Assembly: GCA_023229575.1 (NCBI GenBank)
Contig: JALNYZ010000016.1
Location: forward strand, 28,825 to 92,824
From: Prolixibacteraceae bacterium
GTDB lineage: Bacteria > Bacteroidota > Bacteroidia > Bacteroidales > Prolixibacteraceae
Length of the DNA: 64,000 nt
Direction of reading: 5' to 3'
Within the stretch, counting starts at the first letter, position 1; every line of letters begins with the position of its first letter. Under the pieces are notes generated by a model. The model was not told the origin of the DNA. It was given only the letters and a program-made list of their open reading frames with translations, and searched no databases. Positions 43,832 through 53,371 of this stretch are shown here, piece after piece. A program made the position numbers and the translations under genes.

Positions 43832-46390
43832 ATGGAAAACGAAACAAGATCCCAGCTGTCGCGCAGGAGTTTTCTGAAAGGCGCAGCATCCGGCACAGCG
43901 CTTCTGGCTTTGGCGCCTGCAACCAATCTTTTTGCCAATAGTTTCCAGGCAGGGACTGCCTGGATTTTGGACGCGGCAAAATTCAGAATTCACATGATCG
44001 GGCAGGCACACATCGATCCGGTTTGGTTATGGAATTGGTCGGAAGGTATTTCTGTTGTACACAGCACTTTCCAGTCGGCGCTCGATCGTATGAAAGAGAC
44101 GCCCGATTTCAAATTTACTGCCAGTTCCGCCCAATTTTACCATTGGGTAGCAGAAAATGATCCTGCCATGCTCAAGGAGATCCGTAAACGTGTCGACGAA
44201 GGTCGCTGGTGTTCGGTTGGTGGCTGGTGGGTTGAACCGGATATGAATATTCCGTCCGGTGAAGCCATGGTCCGCCAGGGACTATATGGGCAGCTGACCT
44301 TGCAGCGCTTACTGGGACATCGTTCCACCGTAGCTTACAATCCTGATTCCTTTGGCCATACCGGCAACCTGCCACAGATCATCAAGTTGCAGGGGATGGA
44401 AAACTACATCTTCATGCGTCCGGGAATCCGCGAAAAGACATTGCCTTCCGACCTCTTTTGGTGGGAGGGTTCGGATGGCACAAAAGTACTGACCTACCGC
44501 ATCCAATTTGGCTACAACGACAGCGGCTCGGTACGCACCCGTGTAGAGAATCTTGTTGCCCAATATGGCAATCAGCCCATGAAAAGCTTTATGGCCTATT
44601 ACGGCGCCGGCGACCATGGTGGTGGCGCTACCAAAGTCAACGTCAGTTCCATCAATGAATTAAAAGTAGAAAAAGGCGCCCCGGCAGTTTTTTACAGTAC
44701 CCCGGAAACCTATTTCAAGGAGGCGCATGCGGATAAGGGCCTCAACCTGCCTACCATCAAGGATGACTTGCAGCACCATGCCGTCGGTTGTTATACCGCC
44801 GAATCGGAGATCAAAAAAGGGAACCGTCAGTCGGAGGCAGCCCTTGTAACTGCCGAAAAAGTCGCCGCGATCGGATCGGTCGCATGGGGCGCTCACTACC
44901 CGAAACAGGAACTTACTGCGGCCTGGCACAAAGTGTTGTTTCTACAGTTTCACGATAGTTTGGCGGGATCTTCCCTCTTCGACCATTCACAAAGCGCCCG
45001 CGAGGGATTCGGATATGCGCTCGATGTGGCACACCAAGCCACTTTCATGGGAGTTCAGAAACTGGAATGGCAGGTTGCTACCGAGGATCCGGAATCACAA
45101 TATTTACTGGTTTTCAATCCCCATGCATGGGAAGTTACCGGCAATGTGGAGTACGATTACAACTGGGGAACCATGCACAAATCCTCCAGGGTGGACGATG
45201 AAAAGGGGAATGCACTTCCGCACCAGTGGGCGCCGGGCTCTTCTGAAGCCGGAAGCCGCAAAAAACTGGTGGTCCGCATGACGGTCCCTCCCATGGGCTA
45301 CCGTCAAATCCGCCTTTGGGACAGTGAAAATCCTGCACCCAAAAATGTGGTGAAGGTCACTGAGAATAGCCTGGAAAATGATCTGGTCAAGGTACGGATC
45401 TCCTACAACGGGACAATTGGCGTTTACGACAAGGTTACCGGGAAAGAGCTCTTTGCAGGTGGTGATAACGGATGCAGGGCAGTGATTATCGATGACCCAA
45501 GCGACACCTGGAGCCACGATATCAAGACTTTCAACAAGGAGATTGGCGCTTTTGGCAATGCCACCATCAAGATCCTGGAAGAGGGACCGTTGCGCGGAAA
45601 GATCCGTTCAATCGCCACTTATGGAAAATCTACCCTAACCATCGACTGGACTCTCTACGCAGATTCCAAAAACCCGGAAGCCGCGGTGACCCTCGACTGG
45701 CACGAGCACCTGAAAATGGTAAAATTCTCCTTCCCGGTAGAGGTAGATTCACCTGTGGCAACCTATGAAACCTCCTACGGCACGATTATCCGGGCTACCA
45801 ACGGGGATGAAGATCCCGGTCAGCGGTGGATCGACGTGACCGGCAATCGGGGTTCTGCAAATTACGGATTATCAGTATTCAACGACGCCAAATACGGGTA
45901 CAATGTAGCCGGTAACGACCTGCGTATTTCAGTCGCACGCTCAGCTGTTTATGCCCACCACAATCCAAAAGTCCTGGACATGAAAGCGGAACACCTGTGG
46001 ATGGACCAAGGCATTCAAACTTTCCGCCTGAAACTGGTCCCCCATGTCGGAAACTGGCAACACAGCAACATGGTCAGGATTGCGGAAGAGTTTATGGCCC
46101 CTTCCATTCCTATCTATCAGGGAATCCACAGGGGAACCATGCCAAAATCCGGATCCTTCCTGGCAGTGGATGCCTCTAATATCATCGTTTCGGCCATTAA
46201 GCAGTCGGAAATCGGGGAAGACTTGGTCCTGCGCTGCGTAGAGACAAACGGAATGGCAGTAACAGCCAATCTGGACCTTGCCTTTGCCAAACAGAAGTGG
46301 AGTGGAAGCTTCCATCCATACGAAATAAAAACACTGCGTTTCAATGGCAAATCAGGCAAAATCAAAGAGGTGAATTTACTGGAAGAGTAA
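43832..46390 (+). CDS. GH38 alpha-mannosidase with Tat signal
   Basis: 852 residues. The N-terminus LSRRSFLKGAASGTALLALAP is a twin-arginine signal (RRSFLKG), implying export after folding with bound metal. The GH38 domain shows IGQAHIDPVWLWNWSEG (zinc His and Asp), GGWWVEPDMNIPSGEA, YNPDSFGHTGNLPQI (nucleophile Asp) and YGAGDHGGGA. A central helical domain and C-terminal beta domains follow. It hydrolyses alpha-mannosides, probably trimming N-glycan or mannan fragments in the periplasm. A second GH38 follows 172 bp downstream. Confidence 0.92.
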   Translation: MENETRSQLSRRSFLKGAASGTALLALAPATNLFANSFQAGTAWILDAAKFRIHMIGQAHIDPVWLWNWSEGISVVHSTFQSALDRMKETPDFKFTASSAQFYHWVAENDPAMLKEIRKRVDEGRWCSVGGWWVEPDMNIPSGEAMVRQGLYGQLTLQRLLGHRSTVAYNPDSFGHTGNLPQIIKLQGMENYIFMRPGIREKTLPSDLFWWEGSDGTKVLTYRIQFGYNDSGSVRTRVENLVAQYGNQPMKSFMAYYGAGDHGGGATKVNVSSINELKVEKGAPAVFYSTPETYFKEAHADKGLNLPTIKDDLQHHAVGCYTAESEIKKGNRQSEAALVTAEKVAAIGSVAWGAHYPKQELTAAWHKVLFLQFHDSLAGSSLFDHSQSAREGFGYALDVAHQATFMGVQKLEWQVATEDPESQYLLVFNPHAWEVTGNVEYDYNWGTMHKSSRVDDEKGNALPHQWAPGSSEAGSRKKLVVRMTVPPMGYRQIRLWDSENPAPKNVVKVTENSLENDLVKVRISYNGTIGVYDKVTGKELFAGGDNGCRAVIIDDPSDTWSHDIKTFNKEIGAFGNATIKILEEGPLRGKIRSIATYGKSTLTIDWTLYADSKNPEAAVTLDWHEHLKMVKFSFPVEVDSPVATYETSYGTIIRATNGDEDPGQRWIDVTGNRGSANYGLSVFNDAKYGYNVAGNDLRISVARSAVYAHHNPKVLDMKAEHLWMDQGIQTFRLKLVPHVGNWQHSNMVRIAEEFMAPSIPIYQGIHRGTMPKSGSFLAVDASNIIVSAIKQSEIGEDLVLRCVETNGMAVTANLDLAFAKQKWSGSFHPYEIKTLRFNGKSGKIKEVNLLEE

Positions 46391-46403
46391 GATTTATTCA
46401 ATA

Positions 46404-46499
46404 ATTCTTACACAGAGTTGCACAAAGAAGCACAGAGTTACACAGAGTATTATTTCTCTGTGTAACTCTGTGAATCCTCCTTTTTCTCTGTGTAAGAAT
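46404..46499 (+). terminator. Long hairpin after the first GH38 gene
   Basis: Arms 46404-46447 and 46456-46499 (44 bp each) pair well at both ends, with a mismatched middle. They are made of CACAGAG and CTCTGTG units, as in the hairpin at 37672. It begins 14 bases after the stop codon. Confidence 0.65.
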
Positions 46500-46562
46500 T
46501 TTAAACGAGACCAATCTCACTTCAATGCCGGGCGATAACACAACTATTATACAATAAACAAC

Positions 46563-49208
46563 ATGAAGAAATTCAGTAATTTGCTGTTGATATCATTTTT
46601 GATTCTCAGCTCCTTTTCGACTGTTTCTGCACAAAAAAAAGACACCATTCAGGTAGTTGGCCATGCCCATATGGACATGAACTGGTTATGGATCTATTCC
46701 GAGACCATGCAGATGTGCAACGACAACCTCCGCCAGGTGGTCGCATTTATGAAGGAGTTTCCCGACTACACGATGGTCCAAAGCCAGGCTGCTGTCTACA
46801 ACTTTGTCGAATTGGTCGATCCGCCCCTGTTGGAGCAGATCCGCAAATACGTCAAAGAGGGACGACTGGAACCGGTCGGTGGCATGTGGACCGAAGGGGA
46901 CATGAACCTCTCATCGGGCGAGGCCATCAGCCGGTCATTCCTGTTGGGACAACGCTATTTCCAAAGCAAACTGGGCAAAATGGCCAAAATTGGCTGGCTG
47001 CCAGATAACTTCGGCCACATCTCACAAATGCCCCAAATCCTGAAACTGGCGGGTTGCGACTATTTCTATTTTCACCGCTGCAAACCCTATGTCGGCACTT
47101 TCTGGTGGATTGCACCCGACTCCTCCAAGGTATTGTGCTATGCCAATGACGGTTACAATGGAAATATCAAAAAGGAGCTGAAGGATGATATCCAGAAATA
47201 CTCCCCCGAAAAACGCAGGATCCTGCAGATCACCGGAGTGGGCGATCATGGGGGTGGTCCAACAAGAGCCAACATTGAGATGGTTCATCAACTCGACCAG
47301 ACGCCAGGCTATCCGGCGGTCAAATTTGCTACAGCGACCGACTTCTTCAGCAAATCTGCCCGGGAGATGGAGGGACGTCCTACCCACAGGGGCGAGATGC
47401 AATTCATCTTCGAAGGCTGCTACACCAATGTGGCAGGCATCAAAGAGGGAAACCGCAACAGCGAAAATTCCCTCTATGCAAGCGAATTCTTCAACACCCT
47501 GCGCTGGCTCCATGGCGAAAAATATCCGGCCACTGAACTACATGATCTCTGGACAACGGTTACCTTCAACGAATTCCATGATATCCTGCCGGGATCGGCC
47601 ATCAACGAAGCCAACAAAGAAGCGGTAGCCCGATACAGCGAAGTGCTGCGCAAAACCACCGAATTGCGCAACCAGGCTTTTCGAAAAATGGCCGATGAGG
47701 TTAAGTTCCAGACAGGCATTGGCCAGCCGGTTGTTGCCTACAACCTTCAGCCGTATGGCGGCAAAAAGCTCGTCGAGGCAAACATCTTTTCCCATGAAGA
47801 ACCTGTTACCGCAAAAATCGCCAGCTGGGGCAATTATTATGGTTCCAAAAATATCAAACCAATCGATAAGGGCCAGGGAAATGTGCCAACCGTTCAGGTA
47901 CGTGATGGTGCAGGAAAGATTTATCCAGCCCAGATCGTCTGGGCAAAATCGACTCCTCCTGGATTTACCTCTAAAGTACAGTTTTTGGTGGATGAAATGC
48001 CTGCCGGTGGATACAAAACCTTCTATGTCGACATGTCCAAACCAGGAACTTTCAACCAACAGATTCCGTTAAGTGACAACACTTTCGAAACCGATTTCTT
48101 AAGGGTAAAATTCGACATGAAAACCGGCGGCATTGTAAGCCTTTTTGACAAACGTTCTCAAAAGGAGTTCGTTCGTGAGGGAGGCCAGCTAAACAAACTG
48201 GAGATGTTCCTCGAAGATAAAAAAGGAGGAATGAAATCGTGGACCCTCAACAAAATAGTCAAACAAGAAGAGGTCAGTAAAGTAATCAGCGTAAAAGTGG
48301 TGGAGCAGGGTCCCGTAAGGGCATGTGTCGAAACCGTCAAGACCTGGGGGAAGTCGCGCTTTATCGAACGCACAATGCTTTACCGCTCTTATCCGCGCAT
48401 CGATTACGACATGGAGGTGCACTGGCTGGAGACAGGTAGCGACTCGACCGATTCGCCCATGTTGCGTGCCGTTTTCCCCATTGCCATGGATAATTCCAGG
48501 TTCTTTTCGCAGGTACCGTTCGATGTGGTGGAAAGGGCTGTAGACGGAGTTCTCAACGGGAGAGCAGCGCCTGACTGGCTCAAACACTCGTCTGCAACAG
48601 GAGGCAGTGCGGCCAACAACGATGCACAGGAGGTCCCCGCCCAGAAATGGGTGGATATCAGTGATGGAAAGGTGGGTGTCGCCTTGCTGAACAAGACAAA
48701 ATACGGACATTCCTACTCAAAAGGTAATTTGCGAATCACCCTGATGCGATCAGGAGGTGAACCAGATATTTATCCCAATCTGGGAAAATTCAACATCAGC
48801 TATTCGCTCTTCCCACACGAAGGCGACTGGAAATCAGGCGTTCTCGCCGAAGGGGAAGATTTCAATGTACCCGTCTATGCCGCGGAACCTCCATCCCTGG
48901 CCCTGGTAAAGGAACATGCTTCTCGTCCGGAGGAGGCATCTTTCTTCTCCGTAGATGCCAAAAATATAACACTTTCAGGGATTAAACAGGCGGAAGACGG
49001 TAAGGAACTGGTGGTGAGGCTTGCCGAGATGGAAGGCAAGGAGACCCTGGTGAAATTGCAGGTTCCGGTAGCTATTCAACGTGCCAGAAGGCTGAACCTG
49101 ATCGAATTGCCATTGGATAACGGTGCAAAACCAATCGTTGCAGGAAACTCCATACAGGTCAAAATCAGAGCTCATGAAATTGTCACACTGGGAATTGTGC
49201 CTAAATAA
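46563..49208 (+). CDS. GH38 alpha-mannosidase, secreted
   Basis: 881 residues with a Sec signal (LLLISFLILSSFSTVSAQ). GH38 motifs are VVGHAHMDMNWLWIYSE, GGMWTEGDMNLSSGEA, WLPDNFGHISQMPQI (nucleophile Asp) and ITGVGDHGGGP. The C-terminal region forms the large beta domains of the family. It resembles the Tat-exported neighbour but is clearly divergent, with a different export route, so it is probably not a recent duplicate. The pair may act on different linkages. Confidence 0.92.
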   Translation: MKKFSNLLLISFLILSSFSTVSAQKKDTIQVVGHAHMDMNWLWIYSETMQMCNDNLRQVVAFMKEFPDYTMVQSQAAVYNFVELVDPPLLEQIRKYVKEGRLEPVGGMWTEGDMNLSSGEAISRSFLLGQRYFQSKLGKMAKIGWLPDNFGHISQMPQILKLAGCDYFYFHRCKPYVGTFWWIAPDSSKVLCYANDGYNGNIKKELKDDIQKYSPEKRRILQITGVGDHGGGPTRANIEMVHQLDQTPGYPAVKFATATDFFSKSAREMEGRPTHRGEMQFIFEGCYTNVAGIKEGNRNSENSLYASEFFNTLRWLHGEKYPATELHDLWTTVTFNEFHDILPGSAINEANKEAVARYSEVLRKTTELRNQAFRKMADEVKFQTGIGQPVVAYNLQPYGGKKLVEANIFSHEEPVTAKIASWGNYYGSKNIKPIDKGQGNVPTVQVRDGAGKIYPAQIVWAKSTPPGFTSKVQFLVDEMPAGGYKTFYVDMSKPGTFNQQIPLSDNTFETDFLRVKFDMKTGGIVSLFDKRSQKEFVREGGQLNKLEMFLEDKKGGMKSWTLNKIVKQEEVSKVISVKVVEQGPVRACVETVKTWGKSRFIERTMLYRSYPRIDYDMEVHWLETGSDSTDSPMLRAVFPIAMDNSRFFSQVPFDVVERAVDGVLNGRAAPDWLKHSSATGGSAANNDAQEVPAQKWVDISDGKVGVALLNKTKYGHSYSKGNLRITLMRSGGEPDIYPNLGKFNISYSLFPHEGDWKSGVLAEGEDFNVPVYAAEPPSLALVKEHASRPEEASFFSVDAKNITLSGIKQAEDGKELVVRLAEMEGKETLVKLQVPVAIQRARRLNLIELPLDNGAKPIVAGNSIQVKIRAHEIVTLGIVPK

Positions 49209-49281
49209 AGTACTTTAAACAGGATGCTAGAACCTGAAAATGACACTAGGTTACGGATATTCTTCGTGGATCCTTTGTGAT

Positions 49282-49308
49282 AACCTTCATGGTTAAGTTT
49301 TTTTTTTA
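49282..49308 (+). terminator. Possible short terminator after the second GH38 gene
   Basis: TAACC at 49282-49286 and GGTTA at 49292-49296 can form a five-base stem with loop TTCAT, followed by a run of ten T at 49299-49308. The stem is weak but the T run is clear. Confidence 0.45.
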
Positions 49309-49353
49309 CTTTTATATTCTAAACTTCTATTTACTAAAGCTAAAATAAGTCAC

Positions 49354-50715
49354 ATGAGAAACAGTTTAATGATCAGGTTAGTTAGCCTGCTGTTGCTTGC
49401 CTTTATCGGATTTCAATCAGTAGCACAGGTTGACTACAAAAAAGAGACTCCCGAACAGAAAGCAAAGCGGATGGACTGGTGGACCGATGCCCGTTTTGGT
49501 ATGTTCATCCACTGGGGCTTGTATGCCCTTCCCGCCCGTCACGAGTGGGTGAAAAATTATGAAAGGATGACCAGTGAGCAATACCAAAAGTATTTCGAAG
49601 AGTACAATCCAGATCTGTTCAACCCCAAAGAATGGGCCCGAATGGCCAAAGAGGCCGGCATGAAATATGTGGTACTCACAGCCAAACACCACGAAGGGTT
49701 CTGTAACTTCGATTCCAAATACACCGATTACAAAACTACCAATACCCAATTCGGGAGGGATGTCATCAAGGAGTATGTCGAAGCGCTGAGGGGTGAAGGG
49801 CTAAAAGTCGGATTTTACTATTCGCTGATCGACTGGCACCATCCAGATTACACCATCGATAGGGTACATCCGCAACGCCAGGAGTCGGATTCTGCGTATG
49901 CCCGATTGAACAAAGGCAAGGATATGGCCAAATATCGCGAATACCTGAAAAATCAGGTTCGCGAACTTCTGACAAACTATGGACAGATCGATGTGATATG
50001 GTTCGACTTCTCCTTCCCGGGTAAAAATGGCAAAGGCAGGGATGATTGGGGCTCAGAGGATCTGTTGAAAATGGTACGCCAGCTTCAACCAAACATCATC
50101 ATCGACGATCGTCTGGATCTGAAAGATAAGGATTATGGTTGGGATTTCGAATCACCCGAGCAGTACAAAGTGGAGAAATGGCCGGAACGCAATGGTCAGA
50201 AAGTATATTGGGAAACCTGCCAGACCTTCTCCGGTTCGTGGGGATATTTCAGGGACGAAACCAGTTGGAAGAGTCCGGCACAGTTGCTCGAACTGCTTAT
50301 CGAATCGGTTAGCAAAGGTGGAAACCTTTTGCTGAATGTTGGTCCTACCGCCCGTGGACTCTTTGACTACCGTGCCCAGGATCGCCTGAAAGCCATGGGC
50401 GAATGGATGAAGTACAACAACCGTTCGGTCTACGGATGTACCGAAGCTCCGGCAGAATTTGTCGCTCCCGACAACACCCTGCTCACCTACAATGCAAAAA
50501 CCAAAAGATTGTACATCCACTTGTTGGCTTATCCAATGGGCAACCTGAAGATGAAGAATATGGCTGATAAGATTAAATATGTACAGTTTCTGCACGATGC
50601 ATCAGAGGTCAAATACCGTACCGGGAAAGATGAGGATAGTCAATCTGTCAATTTGCAGCTTCCGGTTTTGAAACCACCGATGGAGATTCCGGTGATAGAG
50701 GTGATATTGAAGTAA
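49354..50715 (+). CDS. GH29 alpha-L-fucosidase, secreted
   Basis: 453 residues with signal peptide (LVSLLLLAFIGFQSVAQ). GH29 markers are WWTDARFGMFIHWGLYALPAR, YVVLTAKHHEGFCNFDSKYTD, GFYYSLIDWHHPDY and IDVIWFDFSF (nucleophile Asp of WFDF), then WETCQTFSGSWGY. The protein ends in a beta-sandwich. It removes terminal fucose from glycans. With two GH38 and GH92 nearby it fits degradation of fucosylated N-glycans. Confidence 0.93.
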   Translation: MRNSLMIRLVSLLLLAFIGFQSVAQVDYKKETPEQKAKRMDWWTDARFGMFIHWGLYALPARHEWVKNYERMTSEQYQKYFEEYNPDLFNPKEWARMAKEAGMKYVVLTAKHHEGFCNFDSKYTDYKTTNTQFGRDVIKEYVEALRGEGLKVGFYYSLIDWHHPDYTIDRVHPQRQESDSAYARLNKGKDMAKYREYLKNQVRELLTNYGQIDVIWFDFSFPGKNGKGRDDWGSEDLLKMVRQLQPNIIIDDRLDLKDKDYGWDFESPEQYKVEKWPERNGQKVYWETCQTFSGSWGYFRDETSWKSPAQLLELLIESVSKGGNLLLNVGPTARGLFDYRAQDRLKAMGEWMKYNNRSVYGCTEAPAEFVAPDNTLLTYNAKTKRLYIHLLAYPMGNLKMKNMADKIKYVQFLHDASEVKYRTGKDEDSQSVNLQLPVLKPPMEIPVIEVILK

Positions 50716-50734
50716 TAAATATATTCAAGAAGAT

Positions 50735-50795
50735 AGCTTTTCCAAAGTTTTAGTTACGAGCGTAATTAGCTCGTAACTAAAACTTTGGAAAAGCT
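50735..50795. terminator. Perfect 27-bp hairpin between convergent genes
   Basis: Arms 50735-50761 and 50769-50795 are exact reverse complements with a 7-base loop (GTAATTA). T runs follow on the plus strand after AAGC. It starts 20 bases after the fucosidase stop and ends nine bases before the end of the glycerol facilitator on the other strand, so it is a good bidirectional terminator. Confidence 0.85.
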
Positions 50796-50803
50796 TTTTT
50801 ACT

Positions 50804-51517
50804 CTACAGACTCTTCAGTATCAAGAACAACGCCGCTGCCGAAGCTGCTCCCAGCAGTGGCCCGACAATGGGAACCCACGCGTATGTCCAGTCGCTGTCG
50901 CGCTTGTTTGGTATGGGCAGAAAATAGTGCATGATGCGGGGTCCCAAATCACGTGCAGGATTGATGGCATAGCCTGTTGGTCCTCCTAATGAAAGACCTA
51001 TCCCCAACACGACCAATGCAACGGGCAAGGCGCTCAACGCCCCAAGTCCAACTTCCGGAACAGCCATATAGAGAACAGCCATGGTCAGCGTATGGGTACC
51101 GATCAACTCTGTGAGAATATTGTACCAATAGCTCCGGATATTGGGAGCTGTGCAAAAAACACCAAGTTTCGTATTGCCGTCGACCGTCGCATCAAAATGT
51201 TTTTTGTAGGCCAGCCAAACCAGTCCGGATCCAAACATGGCCCCCAAAAGCTGAGCTGTCAGATAGAGTGGTATCAGTGATGGCGAGAATTTGTTGGCCA
51301 GCACCAAAGCGATGGTCACCGCCGGATTGAGGTGCGCCCCGCTGATCGGAGCCGCGAACAGGACACCGGTAAAGACCCCAATGGCCCAGCCAAAGGTGAT
51401 CACAATCCAGCCGCTGTTTTTGCCGTTGGTTTTGTCGAGCGCCACGTTGGCAACTACTCCTCCTCCCAACAAAAGGATGATGGCCGTTCCAAAAAATTCC
51501 CCTAAGAATGGATTCAT
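50804..51517 (-). CDS. glpF: Glycerol uptake facilitator (aquaglyceroporin)
   Basis: 237 residues, six membrane segments and the two NPA half-helices of the MIP family: GAHLNPAVTIAL and GYAINPARDLGPRI. Asp after the second NPAR is the usual mark of glycerol facilitators rather than water-only channels. It lies downstream of glycerol kinase on the same strand, separated by 147 bp that contain a heptamer-repeat hairpin. Together they take up and phosphorylate glycerol. Confidence 0.92.
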   Translation of the reverse strand: MNPFLGEFFGTAIILLLGGGVVANVALDKTNGKNSGWIVITFGWAIGVFTGVLFAAPISGAHLNPAVTIALVLANKFSPSLIPLYLTAQLLGAMFGSGLVWLAYKKHFDATVDGNTKLGVFCTAPNIRSYWYNILTELIGTHTLTMAVLYMAVPEVGLGALSALPVALVVLGIGLSLGGPTGYAINPARDLGPRIMHYFLPIPNKRDSDWTYAWVPIVGPLLGAASAAALFLILKSL

Positions 51518-51553
51518 TTTAGTAATAATTAGAATTTGTATTGCTTTACTACA

Positions 51554-51659
51554 AGTGACTAGAGTGACTAAAGTGACTAAAGTACTTACGCTTCAATCAT
51601 CAGTTGTTTGGAGGCCATAACTCTAGTCACTTTAGTTCACTTTAGTCACTCTAGTCACT
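51554..51659 (-). repeat. Heptamer-based inverted repeat between glpK and glpF
   Basis: Arms 51554-51583 and 51629-51659 (30 and 31 bases) are reverse complements with one bulged base. They consist of repeated AGTGACTA units. The hairpin starts about six bases after the glpK stop codon on the minus strand. It could terminate part of the transcription or protect the glpK message. Confidence 0.75.
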
Positions 51660-51664
51660 TCTTT

Positions 51665-53158
51665 CTAACCTTCCGCCGCCCATGCCATAGCCGCCCTCAC
51701 CGACCTGTGCCACCCTTTGATCAGGGCGGTAGTTTCGCTGGCAGGAATTCCGGGAGAGAAGGTCCGGTCGAGTTGCCATTGCTGGCTGATATCATGAATG
51801 TCGGACCAGTAACCCACAGCCAGACCGGCAAGATAGGCTGCACCCAGAGCAGTTGTTTCTGTGATCTTTGGACGGACGACGGCACTCTGCAACAGGTCGG
51901 CCTGAAATTGAAGCAGACTATTGTTCACCGTAGCGCCACCGTCAACCCTCAATTCACGAATAGTCACTCCCGAGTCTTTTTGCATCGCCAGCAGCACATC
52001 GTATGTTTGATAGGCAATGCTGTCGACCGCAGCGCGGGCAATGTGGGCATCCGTCGATCCCCGTGTAATCCCCGTTAGGGTACCTCTTGCATGTTGGTCC
52101 CAATAAGGGGCCCCCAACCCGGCGAACGCAGGTACGAAATAGACACCTTCACTGTCTTTTACTTTGGCCGCCAGTTTTTCAACATCGTTGGATTGAAGGA
52201 TGACCCCCAGACTGTCGCGAAGCCATTGCACCACTGCTCCGCCGATGAAAATACTTCCTTCGAGCGCATAGGTAACATCATTCCCTATCTTCCAGGCTAC
52301 TGTAGTGAGGAGTTGACTCTTCGATTCAATGGGTTTGTCGCCGATGTTCATCATCATGAAACAGCCTGTCCCATAGGTGTTTTTCACCATCCCCGGCTCA
52401 ATGCACATCTGTCCGAAAAGGGCCGCCTGCTGATCGCCGGCAATGCCTGAAATCGGAATTGGGGAGGGAAAAGGCTCCACTGTTTTGCCATAAACTTCGC
52501 TTGAAGATCTTACTTCCGGAAGCATGGAGGCAGGGATATCAAAAAAATCAAGGAGTTCGGTATCCCATTGAAGGGTGTGAATATTGAACAGCATCGTCCG
52601 GGATGCATTGGAAACATCTGTGACATGGAGTTTCCCCCGTGTCAGGTTCCAGATCAACCAACTGTCGATGGTGCCAAAAGCCAGTCGGCCTTTCACCGCC
52701 AGTTTACGCGCCCCTTCCACATTGTCCAGTATCCATTTTATTTTAGTGGCCGAGAAATAGGCATCGGGGATTAGTCCGGTTTTGTTCAGGATCATTTGGC
52801 CATGTCCCTCCTTCTTCATCTGGTCACAGAAATCGGCTGTCCGCCGGTCCTGCCAAACAATCGCATTGCAAACAGGCCGTCCTGTTTTCCTGTCCCAGAC
52901 GACAGTCGTCTCCCTTTGATTGGTGATCCCAATGCCAACAATCTGGTGGACACCAACCCCGGCCCTAAAGATTGCTTCCATGCCAACAGCAGCCTGGGTC
53001 GACCAGATCTCATCGGGATCGTGCTCCACCCAACCCGGTTTTGGATAGATTTGTGTAAATTCTTTTTGTGCAGTTGCAACCGGTAACCCATCGTGGTCAA
53101 AAACAATCGCACGCGAACTGGTTGTTCCCTGATCGAATGCAAGGATGTATTTCTTCAT
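51665..53158 (-). CDS. glpK: Glycerol kinase
   Basis: 497 residues, the normal length. FGGY kinase motifs are YILAFDQGTTSSRAIVFD, IGITNQRETTVVWD, LDNVEGARKLA, GIAGDQQAALFGQ, GTGCFMMMN, FVPAFAGLGAPYWD and ELRVDGGATVNNSLLQFQ. It phosphorylates glycerol to glycerol 3-phosphate in the cytosol. It is followed by the facilitator on the same strand. No GlpR-like regulator is in the window. Confidence 0.97.
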   Translation of the reverse strand: MKKYILAFDQGTTSSRAIVFDHDGLPVATAQKEFTQIYPKPGWVEHDPDEIWSTQAAVGMEAIFRAGVGVHQIVGIGITNQRETTVVWDRKTGRPVCNAIVWQDRRTADFCDQMKKEGHGQMILNKTGLIPDAYFSATKIKWILDNVEGARKLAVKGRLAFGTIDSWLIWNLTRGKLHVTDVSNASRTMLFNIHTLQWDTELLDFFDIPASMLPEVRSSSEVYGKTVEPFPSPIPISGIAGDQQAALFGQMCIEPGMVKNTYGTGCFMMMNIGDKPIESKSQLLTTVAWKIGNDVTYALEGSIFIGGAVVQWLRDSLGVILQSNDVEKLAAKVKDSEGVYFVPAFAGLGAPYWDQHARGTLTGITRGSTDAHIARAAVDSIAYQTYDVLLAMQKDSGVTIRELRVDGGATVNNSLLQFQADLLQSAVVRPKITETTALGAAYLAGLAVGYWSDIHDISQQWQLDRTFSPGIPASETTALIKGWHRSVRAAMAWAAEG

Positions 53159-53303
53159 CGTTTAGTTTTATGATGCGCTGAATTGGGTCAGGGAAACCAA
53201 ATCAGCCAATCTTGTTGAATAGTTTTACAGAACAGTCTGCAAAATACAAAATTTTGCACAAATGCAACATGGGATTAAAGCATGGTATTTCATGAAAAAA
53301 ACA

Positions 53304-53364
53304 ACCACAGTAGGCACATAGGTCACATAGAATTCCCTATTGTGACCTATGTGCCTATTGTGGT
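53304..53364 (-). terminator. Hairpin after the helicase gene
   Basis: Arms 53304-53330 and 53337-53364 (about 27 bp) pair with few mismatches around a 6-base loop AATTCC. The arms repeat GGCACATAGGTCACA and its complement. It begins eight bases past the helicase stop (minus strand) and so may act as its terminator. Confidence 0.7.
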
Positions 53365-53371
53365 GAATTAA

